From: Spirochaetia bacterium
GTDB taxonomy: Bacteria > Spirochaetota > Spirochaetia > Treponematales > Breznakiellaceae
Assembly (NCBI GenBank): GCA_025997715.1
Contig: BNUY01000080.1
Location: forward strand, 1-13,655
Direction of reading: 5' to 3'
Length of the DNA: 13,655 bases
Notes under the pieces: generated by a model
Told to the model about the DNA's origin: nothing
Databases searched by the model: none
What the model saw: the letters and a program-made list of their open reading frames with translations, nothing else
In this document: positions 1-6,635 of the stretch, piece by piece
Layout of the letters: each line of letters opens with the position of its first letter
Position numbering within the stretch: the first letter of the stretch is position 1
Program-made: the position numbers and the translations under genes

Positions 1-1
1 C

Positions 2-745
2 TTCCAAAAAAAATTGATGGAGCGGCAGATACTTCTTGAGGAACGGGATTATTTCAACAAGCGGGAAAAGCGGATCATCAAAGTGTTTGGAGACAAGCCT
101 TTTACCATAGAATTACCCGATCCACAGGAAGAGGCGTTCAGAATGAAAGCCTACGCGGGGCTTGAAAAAGTCGTTATAGAACGGCAGCAAAAACTTCTGG
201 AAGATGAATTAAACCGCCGCTTTCCCGAAATACCTCCCGCTCCTGTGGAAAAAACACAGGCGGAACTTGACGAAGAAAACCGGCTTGCGGAACTGGAAAT
301 AAAGAAACAGGAAATGGACCGGAAGTATCAAGAGCTTCTGACAAATGTTGAGGGGGAAGTGGACGCGTTCCGCAAAGAGGAGGAGCGTAAACGGGAGCAG
401 GAACGGCAACGGCTTGAACAAGAGGCGTATGAAAATCGTGTGGTGGGAATATTTTACTATGATAAATACTATGGACGCCTACAATTCAAGCTGAGCGTAA
501 AAACAAAAAAAAGTGCGAAAGGAGATTATACTTGTTTTAGTTGCGGCTATTCGCGTTTACAATTCGTCCTTGAATTAAACGGAAATGAGATTGAATTGAG
601 ATGTGTCGGAAAACGGGGCGCTCCTTGTTCGTATCCTGATTACTTATACCTCAACCGGTTTAGCGGGAGTATCAATCAAAATGGAACAATAATTACCGGA
701 TATTGGCATGGTAACAATGATCCGGTTACCATGTATAAAATATAA
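2..745 (+). CDS. Coiled-coil protein with C-terminal cysteine motif, 5' partial
   Basis: The frame is open from the window edge to the TAA at 743-745. TTG at 14 and ATG at 17 are possible starts, but the A-rich sequence before them has no Shine-Dalgarno site, so the gene probably begins outside the window. Counting from the TTG, residues about 50-140 are highly charged (Glu, Lys, Arg, Gln) with heptad-like spacing, which predicts a long helix or coiled coil. The last 100 residues differ: they are rich in Tyr, Gly and beta-formers and hold CFSCGY followed about 30 residues later by RCVGKRGAPC. Four cysteines arranged this way could bind a metal, but that is inference. The stop overlaps the ribosome site of the kinase gene, which argues for one transcript. 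I do not recognise the family. Confidence 0.75.
   Translation, partial: FQKKLMERQILLEERDYFNKREKRIIKVFGDKPFTIELPDPQEEAFRMKAYAGLEKVVIERQQKLLEDELNRRFPEIPPAPVEKTQAELDEENRLAELEIKKQEMDRKYQELLTNVEGEVDAFRKEEERKREQERQRLEQEAYENRVVGIFYYDKYYGRLQFKLSVKTKKSAKGDYTCFSCGYSRLQFVLELNGNEIELRCVGKRGAPCSYPDYLYLNRFSGSINQNGTIITGYWHGNNDPVTMYKI
707..733. other. 9-bp perfect inverted repeat before the kinase gene
   Basis: CATGGTAAC (707-715) is followed by a 9-base spacer and its exact complement GTTACCATG (725-733). It lies in the last codons of the upstream gene and ends 10 bases before the kinase ribosome site. In RNA it would make a 9-bp stem; in DNA it could be an operator-like dyad. A repeat of this size could arise by chance somewhere in a 13-kb window, so only its position makes it notable. 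Confidence 0.4.
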
Positions 746-749
746 GGAG
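744..749 (+). promoter_or_regulatory. Ribosome binding site fixing the kinase start
   Basis: AAGGAG lies 6 bases before ATG at 756 and overlaps the TAA stop of the preceding gene. The frame stays open upstream to an ATG at 708, but that start has no such site and would overlap the previous gene, so 756 is preferred. Confidence 0.8.
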
Positions 750-755
750 CAAACC

Positions 756-2873
756 ATGGAAACACAGATAATCGGCGTGGGTGAGGACACACAGATCCTA
801 GCGGAATCAACAACCGACGCCGGGGTAAACTTTACCGGCGGGCTGCTGCAAATACACGAACAAATTTCCGGCTGGGAAGTGGTCAGCAAATTCGGCGCGC
901 AATCCGGGGAAGCGGATATTTACCTTGTCGAAAAGGATGGTAGCCAGGGGGTTATAAAATATTACCGAAATACGATAAAACCAAAAACAGAGATCCTGGA
1001 CAAGATAAAAGGGCTAAACCATAGGGATATCATCAATGTATTCGAGTACGGATACTACCGGGACCGCTTTTTCGAGATCATGGAATATGCCGAAGGAGGC
1101 GCGCTGGACCGCCGCAATACCGATGGCAGCTATACGTACCTGCCGCTTTCCGAAGAAACAGTTGTGGAGATAGGGAAAGAAATTATCAGCGCCTATAAAA
1201 CATGCCATGAATCAGGCATCATCCACCGGGATATAAAACCGGCAAACCTGTATTGCCGCAGCGCAGAAGAACTGCCGGACGGGAGGTTTACGGTCCATGA
1301 TGTGGTCATTGCCGACTTCGGCATATCAAGCGTCATGGATGCGGCGGCGGGCAGCAGAAAGACACAAACCGCTTCCCGCACCACGGGCTACGCGGCGCCG
1401 GAAGTGTTGTCCGGTATTATCACGGCCAAAATGGACTATTACGCCTTGGGTATCACGCTCTGGGAATTGCTCACCGGCAAGGATCCTTTTGTCCTTGAAA
1501 GCGGTAAACGGCGCAACGAAGCCCACCTGATCCGGGACACCATCGAAGGCCGCATCGCCGATGACATCCTGAGCAGGGAACCCAGGGTAAGCCGGTTTAT
1601 GGAACACCTCATCCGGGGGCTCCTGGTAATTGATGAAGCGCACCGCTGGGGCTACGATGAAGTAACCCGTTATCTGGCAGGGGAAACGGTTGATGTGTAC
1701 CAGAAACAGAAAAAGCAGTGGACCTTCACCATCGGTGATACCCCCTGTACCACCCTGGAACAACTGGGTGACGCCCTGATAAACAATCCCGAAGCATCCA
1801 AAAAGTATATTTTTAAGGGCTTGCTTGCGGGCTTTTTAGAGGATGAATACCCCGACTATGCAAAAGAAATAGTAAGAATAGCGGAGGAAAGTTCCGCCAA
1901 GAAGAATGATGAACAGGGCATTTTAAGAATAGCATATTTCTTAAACCCCGCCTCGCCCTTAAACGCCGGGAACGGTTTTTTTGCGTCAAACATTGATGAT
2001 GTGGTTTCTCTTCTTGAAAACGCGCCGGAAACCATGCTGCCCCTCTTAAAAGACCGGAATTCAAAACTTTATGTGTATCTTGAAAATATCCGGTACGGCG
2101 AATATATACCGAAAATACAGGAGTTAATCGGAACTGTTTCGGATCTTGAATTGCTCGGTAAAGCGGAGGTGCTGCTGCGTAATAAGATAATCCGTCCGTT
2201 TAAGCTCGAAAAATTTGTAGATGTGGAACTTTCTACGCTGGAACAAATACGGCGCGTCCCCAGGGATATGCAAAAGCGTATGCTTTCTATCATTGATACC
2301 CGGAGCTATGAAGGGCTCTTTATGCCCTGGGTTGATATCATGACCCCCACCGTATCGGTTGATCAGATGAATACCGCCGGTTGGCCCGAATTTCTGGAAA
2401 GCCTGGGAACGAATTTTAAGGTTGATGTGCATCTTAGTGACGGGAACAGCCTGCTTGAAGAGCGGGACTACGAAAAAGCCCTGGAAGAATTTACCAAGGC
2501 GATTAAGCTCACTCCGGAGGATGGAAAGGTTTTCTTTTCACGGGGCATGGTCTATTATGCTATGGAAAAATACAACAAGGCGGAAGCGGATTTTTCTATT
2601 TCCCTGGAGATGGATCCTCATAACGGCGAAACATTTTTTCAACGCGGCATGACGTATTTTTCTATGGAAAAGTACAATAAGGCGGCATCGGATTTTTCCG
2701 CCTCCCTGGAGATGGATGCCAATAACAGCAAAGCATGGCTGTACCGCGGCATGGTATACCTGAAGCGGGAGGACTACCCGAAAGCATTGGCCGATTTTGA
2801 GGCTGCCCTGCGGATTGACCCCGACTTGGAAGCGGCGGTAAACCTGCGCGAAGAGGTGAGGCAAAAAATATGA
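756..2873 (+). CDS. Ser/Thr protein kinase with C-terminal TPR repeats
   Basis: This 705-residue protein is a eukaryotic-type (Hanks) Ser/Thr kinase joined to TPRs. The kinase domain spans about residues 38-310. Visible motifs are the VIK lysine (K68), a candidate helix-C Glu (E79), the HRDIKPANL catalytic loop (D159, K161, N164), DFG (D187), the GYAAPE end of the activation segment (211-216) and the DYYALGITLWELLTG helix. The glycine-rich loop (about 44-52) is degenerate, but all core catalytic residues are present, so it should be active. Residues about 320-555 form a mostly helical linker I cannot assign; it opens with a stretch resembling a segment seen after kinase domains in other bacterial TPR kinases (weak recollection). 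Residues about 556-700 hold roughly four TPRs. No transmembrane helix or signal peptide is seen, so it is probably cytoplasmic. The TPRs likely recruit substrates or partners, perhaps the TPR protein encoded at 4192-4914. Confidence 0.93.
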   Translation: METQIIGVGEDTQILAESTTDAGVNFTGGLLQIHEQISGWEVVSKFGAQSGEADIYLVEKDGSQGVIKYYRNTIKPKTEILDKIKGLNHRDIINVFEYGYYRDRFFEIMEYAEGGALDRRNTDGSYTYLPLSEETVVEIGKEIISAYKTCHESGIIHRDIKPANLYCRSAEELPDGRFTVHDVVIADFGISSVMDAAAGSRKTQTASRTTGYAAPEVLSGIITAKMDYYALGITLWELLTGKDPFVLESGKRRNEAHLIRDTIEGRIADDILSREPRVSRFMEHLIRGLLVIDEAHRWGYDEVTRYLAGETVDVYQKQKKQWTFTIGDTPCTTLEQLGDALINNPEASKKYIFKGLLAGFLEDEYPDYAKEIVRIAEESSAKKNDEQGILRIAYFLNPASPLNAGNGFFASNIDDVVSLLENAPETMLPLLKDRNSKLYVYLENIRYGEYIPKIQELIGTVSDLELLGKAEVLLRNKIIRPFKLEKFVDVELSTLEQIRRVPRDMQKRMLSIIDTRSYEGLFMPWVDIMTPTVSVDQMNTAGWPEFLESLGTNFKVDVHLSDGNSLLEERDYEKALEEFTKAIKLTPEDGKVFFSRGMVYYAMEKYNKAEADFSISLEMDPHNGETFFQRGMTYFSMEKYNKAASDFSASLEMDANNSKAWLYRGMVYLKREDYPKALADFEAALRIDPDLEAAVNLREEVRQKI
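2421..2855 (+). repeat. TPR-coding tandem repeats of about 102 bp in the kinase gene
   Basis: The C-terminal coding region consists of about four 34-residue units with the YxKAxxDFxxxLxxDP pattern. The second and third units (about 2560-2760) are still close at the DNA level: both contain TATGGAAAA, ACAA-AAGGCGG and CCCTGGAGATGGAT in register. This suggests recent duplication of a unit. Confidence 0.75.
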
Positions 2874-2913
2874 ACAGGCGATTTAAAACATTATGGTAAG
2901 AAAGGAGTGAAGA

Positions 2914-3714
2914 ATGGAAAACACGAACACTGAAATCAAGTCAGAAACATTGCCAACAATGCTGCGCGAATCGGTCTTTTACCCCTGCTGTTACACCGAC
3001 GGCGCTCCGATAAAACACCTGGATACGCATTTTTCCTGTTTTATCTATGCCGATTATGCCGTAGAGCGAAATAAAATAGAAACCATAGTTAATCGCCCCG
3101 GCCTCTCCGGCTATACCCTGGACAGTACCGTGGAGATCCCCGCAGAAACCCTGTTCGGTGTGGACTGGTATACCTTCATGCAGCAGAACCGGGACTGCCT
3201 GCGGAAGGTTCGGGATGAATGGAAAGCCCCCTATGCGCTGCACTTTCATTTTGTCCGTAAAGCAGGCGCCCCCAAGCTCTGCAAACCCGCTATCGACTTC
3301 ATCTACATCAAGGCGGAAGCCATCGCCGCGTACCGGGGCCTCTACCACCGCCTGGGTATTGCCCCTGCCTGTGTTACCTACATCCAGCCCGGCGCGGGCC
3401 TCGGCGGCGGCAACTACGGGGACTTTCCCGCCCATTTCGACCGCGCCCTGCGCATGGAAGCGGGGCCGCCCCGGTATCTGCTGCTGGACGAAGTTACCGC
3501 TTACGGGGGAGCCTATATGCCCCTCATCGCTGAATACAATCTGCTGGCCCATTGGCGCTATCGCCCTGAGGGGTTTGATTCGGGGTATCTGTATTTTGGG
3601 GAGTACGTCAAGGATCAGCCGGTGGCTCGCCGGACGGATTCGGTAGAGTTACACGGAGAAAATAATGGGCTATCAGGAAAGTTTTGTAACCACCGTCTAC
3701 CAGAAGGATTTTGA
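2914..3714 (+). CDS. Hypothetical protein, unrecognised family
   Basis: The ATG follows AAAGGAG (2901-2907) with 6-base spacing, 40 bases after the kinase stop. The 266-residue product has no signal peptide or membrane helix. Near the N-terminus it has ESVFYPCCYTDGAPIKHL and FSCFIYADYAVE; in the middle, DFIYIKAEAIAAYRGLY and a glycine-rich IQPGAGLGGGNYGDF (about residues 156-170). This looks like an intact alpha/beta enzyme-like fold rather than a repeat protein. I have a vague memory of unnamed bacterial proteins with similar FYP.xxDG and YxDY blocks, but cannot name a family. The last 16 codons overlap the next gene in another frame, so translation of the two is probably coupled. Function unknown. 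Confidence 0.85.
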   Translation: MENTNTEIKSETLPTMLRESVFYPCCYTDGAPIKHLDTHFSCFIYADYAVERNKIETIVNRPGLSGYTLDSTVEIPAETLFGVDWYTFMQQNRDCLRKVRDEWKAPYALHFHFVRKAGAPKLCKPAIDFIYIKAEAIAAYRGLYHRLGIAPACVTYIQPGAGLGGGNYGDFPAHFDRALRMEAGPPRYLLLDEVTAYGGAYMPLIAEYNLLAHWRYRPEGFDSGYLYFGEYVKDQPVARRTDSVELHGENNGLSGKFCNHRLPEGF

Positions 3715-4162
3715 CACCCTCCTGGAACGGATAAACCTTTTGGGTAAAGAATACTACTTGAACTACGGCGCCGCTCCAACGTGTATTATTAAAGCCAAAA
3801 AGGACATCCCTGCCTCTGCGCTTGCAGCCGAATGGGAACCCGATGCGTATGCAGCCGGCGGCGGCATACGCTTTTTGAAAGGAACCCGTCTGATATATTT
3901 TGCCGGGGATCGGGCGGTACAGCGGACCCCAAACCGCCTTTTGAATTACTACGATCCGGAAGATACCTCATGGAATGAACAGGCCGGCCTCACCCGGCGC
4001 AAAAAGGGAGATTTTGACGTTGAAGTAGACATTGCCTTTTCGGAAACCGTTGATTGTGACCTGATATTTGATGAACATTCGCTCCTCCATGACGGGCTTG
4101 AAAATGACTATATCAAAGTGACGTCCTTTGCGGTGAAAACTTTTCCGCAGTTTTTTATATAG
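3665..4162 (+). CDS. Hypothetical protein overlapping the preceding gene
   Basis: The ATG at 3665 has a GGAG site (3655-3658) with 6-base spacing inside the upstream gene, and the two frames overlap by 50 bases. The 165-residue product is soluble and mixed alpha/beta, with a Gly-rich AAGGGIRFL stretch (about 60-68) and an acidic C-terminal half ending in hydrophobic residues (KTFPQFFI). No catalytic motif or known domain is recognised. Strong, correctly spaced ribosome sites for both genes argue against a single frameshifted gene. The tight coupling suggests its product works with that of 2914-3714. Confidence 0.82.
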   Translation: MGYQESFVTTVYQKDFDTLLERINLLGKEYYLNYGAAPTCIIKAKKDIPASALAAEWEPDAYAAGGGIRFLKGTRLIYFAGDRAVQRTPNRLLNYYDPEDTSWNEQAGLTRRKKGDFDVEVDIAFSETVDCDLIFDEHSLLHDGLENDYIKVTSFAVKTFPQFFI

Positions 4163-4191
4163 AGTGAAGCGGCAGAAAGAGGAGGATCACC

Positions 4192-4914
4192 ATGGCAAAA
4201 AGAAAGACGAAAAAACCCGGTTGCAATAAAACCATCGCTGACTATACAGAAGCCATCAGGCTTGATCCTGCCAATGCCCAGCTTTATGTACTCCGTGGGC
4301 ATGAGTATCACCGCCATAATGACTACGACAAAGCTATAGCAGACTTTACCGAAGCCATCAGGCTTGAACCAGCTAATGCCTTTAATTACTACAGTCGTGG
4401 GGAGGCGTATCACTCCCAGGATGATTTTGAAAAAGCCATCGCTGACTTTACCGAATGTATCAAGCTTGATTCTACGGATGCCGATTATTTTCATTGGCGT
4501 GGAACTTCGTATCTTCTCTATGACGAATACGATAATGCCATAGCCGACTTTACCGAAGCCGTCAGGCTTGATCCCGGGCTTGCCCATGCTTTTTTTTGTC
4601 GTGGAGATGCGTATCACTCTAAAGATGAATGTGAAAAGGCCATAGCTGACTTCACGGAAGCCATCAGGCTTGATCCTGCCGTTGCGTTTTATTATGCACA
4701 CCGTGGAAACGTGTATATGTTTAACGAAGAATACGGGAAGGCCATAGCTGACTTTACCGAAGCCATCAAGCTTGATCCTGATAATTATGATTATTTTTAT
4801 AAACGGGGAGATATGTATAATCTCAGCAATGAACATGACAAGGCTCTAGACGACTATTTCGAAGCCGTCAGGCTCGATCCTGATAATTTTGATTATTATA
4901 ACCATGGAGAATAG
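4192..4914 (+). CDS. TPR protein (six full units plus a partial seventh)
   Basis: The ATG follows AGGAGG (4180-4185) with 6-base spacing. After a basic N-terminus (MAKRKTKKPG), the protein is a continuous array from residue 13: six 34-residue TPRs with the consensus KAIADFTEAIRLDPxxA followed by a Tyr-rich helix and RG, then a 24-residue partial unit. Predicted outcome is a short right-handed superhelix used as a protein-interaction scaffold. No signal peptide or anchor is visible, so it is probably cytoplasmic. TPRs of the same YxKAxxDFTxAI type occur at the end of the kinase encoded upstream, so the two may share partners or stack together (inference). There is no enzymatic domain. Confidence 0.93.
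   Translation: MAKRKTKKPGCNKTIADYTEAIRLDPANAQLYVLRGHEYHRHNDYDKAIADFTEAIRLEPANAFNYYSRGEAYHSQDDFEKAIADFTECIKLDSTDADYFHWRGTSYLLYDEYDNAIADFTEAVRLDPGLAHAFFCRGDAYHSKDECEKAIADFTEAIRLDPAVAFYYAHRGNVYMFNEEYGKAIADFTEAIKLDPDNYDYFYKRGDMYNLSNEHDKALDDYFEAVRLDPDNFDYYNHGE
4228..4911 (+). repeat. 102-bp tandem coding repeats (TPR array)
   Basis: Six exact-length 102-base units (4228-4839) and a 72-base partial unit follow one another without gaps. The most conserved part of each unit is close to GCCATAGCTGACTTTACCGA then AGCCATCAGGCTTGATCC. The constant unit length and high identity suggest growth by unequal recombination. Confidence 0.9.
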
Positions 4915-4915
4915 T

Positions 4916-5383
4916 ATGGACATAAAAGAAGCGGTTTATCGCCGGGCGTTTAGTATTGATTTATATGATGAATCAACAAATGTAGGCTGCTTTTATTTGG
5001 GAGACACCTATGATACCAGGAAGTATATTAAAAGCGGCGCACCAACTAAGGGCGAAAAAACGGAAATACTGTCTCTAAATGAAGTAGTAGATAAAGTATC
5101 CCATTGGGTAGCCGCAGATGAAGAGCAAATGGCTGTTGCGGATTTTGACATTGATGACGATTTTACGGTAGAAGAAGCAGTTTATAGAAAAGATTCTTTA
5201 TCGGTTATGTTATTAGATGGAGAAGGGACGGTCGTTAACACTATTAATGCCTTAGAAGATACTATACAAATTATTAAAGACTGGTTAAAAGATGCATGTT
5301 GCAGCGCCATGGTAAGTCTTTATATAACGGCTGATTTCGATTACCCTGCGGAGATACATAAAGAAAACAATGGAGGACGATAA
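4916..5383 (+). CDS. Small acidic protein with an internal duplication
   Basis: The ATG at 4916 is one base after the TPR-gene stop and 6 bases after GGAGA (4906-4910); in-frame ATGs at 4889 and 4904 lie inside the TPR gene and lack a site. The 155-residue product is strongly acidic. It contains two copies of one unit: IKEAVYRR...SLNEVVDKVSHW...MAVADFDI (about 3-79) and VEEAVYRK...ALEDTIQIIKDW...SLYITADFDY (about 85-143). The second copy lacks about 15 residues in the middle. No enzyme motif or membrane helix is seen. Small acidic proteins in accessory operons are sometimes immunity or regulatory partners, but nothing here proves that. G+C is lower than in the genes before it. Confidence 0.82.
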   Translation: MDIKEAVYRRAFSIDLYDESTNVGCFYLGDTYDTRKYIKSGAPTKGEKTEILSLNEVVDKVSHWVAADEEQMAVADFDIDDDFTVEEAVYRKDSLSVMLLDGEGTVVNTINALEDTIQIIKDWLKDACCSAMVSLYITADFDYPAEIHKENNGGR

Positions 5384-5384
5384 C

Positions 5385-6110
5385 ATGCTTGATATAAATT
5401 CAACGGCAAAAAACGAAATATCTTTAAAAGTTCATGGGCGTATCGTTAAATTCTCTGAATACGAATCTGTCCCGGAAGGTGATTTTATAAAAATTTGTAC
5501 CTATGATCATGATTTAGGTGTTGCAGGTGAATATGCCTTGATTAGGAATAAATATCCGGGATGCAGACGGGTAAAGCAAAAATTAACAAGAGTAATGCTA
5601 AATGGCACTATAATAAAATGTGATATACTAACAATAAAAATAAGCGATGAACGAACACGGGATATATATTTTGACATATCACAAATGATGGAAGACCTTG
5701 AAAATAAAATCAGTGGAAAAACGAATAAAGCGCATTGGGACAGCAAGGCAACATTGATTTATGACAAACTGGTACATGAAATGAATTATATCATTGCAGA
5801 TGGCGATGAAGAATGCCTTTCTAAAAAAATAAATGAATCTGTTCGTATAGTCTTTGATGTAAAATATTTCTTCGGCCTTATCATTAACCTGGATGAAACA
5901 CCTGAAGAATTGTGGGGAAAATATAACCATATTATGAAAAAATATATTAACGAGGGGTTTATTTGTAAAGGCGCGATAAAAGAACATATCCAAAACTGGT
6001 ATGTCAAAGGTATAATGTGCGGATATATTCAGATAGATAATTTTACCGATATTAATATCGTTTTTGACAATTACAAAAGACTTGAAGAAGAAGTTTTAGG
6101 AATAGTATAA
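5385..6110 (+). CDS. Hypothetical protein, unrecognised family
   Basis: The ATG at 5385 follows GGAGG (5372-5376) with 8-base spacing, one base after the preceding stop; an in-frame ATG at 5370 overlaps that gene and is less likely. The 241-residue product is AT-rich in codon use and soluble. The first third looks beta-rich (ISLKVHGRIVKF, YALIRNKYPGCRR). The rest is mainly helical, with several Trp/Tyr/Phe-rich helices (DVKYFFGLIINLDETPEELW, about 164-183; IQNWYVKGIMCGYIQI, about 206-221). I recognise no domain. It sits between the duplicated acidic protein and the HExxH protein in the same run of genes. Confidence 0.8.
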   Translation: MLDINSTAKNEISLKVHGRIVKFSEYESVPEGDFIKICTYDHDLGVAGEYALIRNKYPGCRRVKQKLTRVMLNGTIIKCDILTIKISDERTRDIYFDISQMMEDLENKISGKTNKAHWDSKATLIYDKLVHEMNYIIADGDEECLSKKINESVRIVFDVKYFFGLIINLDETPEELWGKYNHIMKKYINEGFICKGAIKEHIQNWYVKGIMCGYIQIDNFTDINIVFDNYKRLEEEVLGIV

Positions 6111-6120
6111 AGGGAATTTA

Positions 6121-6576
6121 TTGGGTACTCTATTAAACCGGCTTATACCGGGAATTATCTGGCTTTGGCAGCTTCCGCAGCACCTGTTAGCTCTTATACT
6201 CATTCATCTTTGGAACGCCACGTACAACCCTCATCATGGTATATGGTTGATAGACAAAAAAGGTATCGGCGTCTCCCTTGGCAGCTATATCTTACTTGAT
6301 AAAAGATATGGCTGCGGCAACATAGACAGAATAACCACCGCCATTAAGCATGAGTGCGGCCATTCCCGGCAGTCGCTTATATTCGGCCCCTTATATCTTT
6401 TGGTAATCGGCATCCCGTCGGCGATATGTACCAATTTATGGGATAGACTATTTCACACAAATTGGCCTTCTGCCCGCCGGGAACGGTGGTACTACAAGCG
6501 GTATCCTGAAAACTGGGCAGATATGCTTGGCGGGGTAAAACGGGAGGAATGGGCCGCCAACAAAAGAAGAAAATAA
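6121..6576 (+). CDS. Small membrane-associated protein with HExxH motif
   Basis: The TTG start at 6121 is supported by AGGG (6111-6114) 6 bases upstream; the gene starts 10 bases after the previous stop. The 151-residue product has a hydrophobic N-terminal segment (about 8-31) and another at about 88-104 (FGPLYLLVIGIPSAIC). Between them is KHECGHSRQS (H77, E78, H81), matching the HExxH zinc motif. A later PENWADMLGG (129-138) could supply a third ligand (E130 or D134). I recall small bacterial proteins sharing HxxQSxxxGPLYL and EKWADxLGG blocks, with no firm function. It is therefore a possible miniature membrane metallopeptidase, or a zinc-site protein without proteolytic activity. It is the last plus-strand gene before a hairpin. 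Confidence 0.8.
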   Translation: MGTLLNRLIPGIIWLWQLPQHLLALILIHLWNATYNPHHGIWLIDKKGIGVSLGSYILLDKRYGCGNIDRITTAIKHECGHSRQSLIFGPLYLLVIGIPSAICTNLWDRLFHTNWPSARRERWYYKRYPENWADMLGGVKREEWAANKRRK

Positions 6577-6602
6577 AGTCAAAGTTCTATGATGTCCTTC
6601 GT

Positions 6603-6635
6603 GCAGACCGCGGACCTACGGTCCGAACGGTCTGC
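6603..6635. terminator. Strong hairpin at convergent gene ends (terminator-like)
   Basis: GCAGACCG (6603-6610) pairs with CGGTCTGC (6628-6635), and CGGACC (6611-6616) pairs with GGTCCG (6620-6625) around a TAC loop. The only irregularity is a 2-base AA bulge, so the stem is 14 bp and GC-rich. It follows the plus-strand operon and overlaps the final codons and stop (6616-6618) of the minus-strand gene. Neither side has an immediate T-run, so it is not a textbook intrinsic terminator. It could stop or protect both converging transcripts, or be a copy of a REP-like repeat. Confidence 0.6.

Noticed and set aside
703..739. Possible promoter TTGGCA...TATAAA before the kinase
   Set aside because: The spacer is 25 bases, too long for a sigma70-type promoter.
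708..755. Upstream ATG extending the kinase by 16 residues
   Set aside because: No ribosome site precedes it and it overlaps the previous gene, whereas ATG 756 has AAGGAG at ideal spacing.
2941..3552. Minus-strand open frame of 203 codons
   Set aside because: It lies wholly opposite a plus-strand gene with a strong ribosome site and has no recognisable protein features.
4108..4836. Long minus-strand open frame of 242 codons
   Set aside because: It is antisense to the TPR gene; its repetitive product simply mirrors the 102-base repeats, and it lacks a supported start site.
4228..4911. Regular repeats that might suggest a CRISPR array
   Set aside because: The 102-base period has no unique spacers and translates cleanly into 34-residue TPR units in one frame.
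6603..6635. Classic Rho-independent terminator
   Set aside because: The stem is strong, but there is no T-run directly after it on either strand, so it is reported only as terminator-like.
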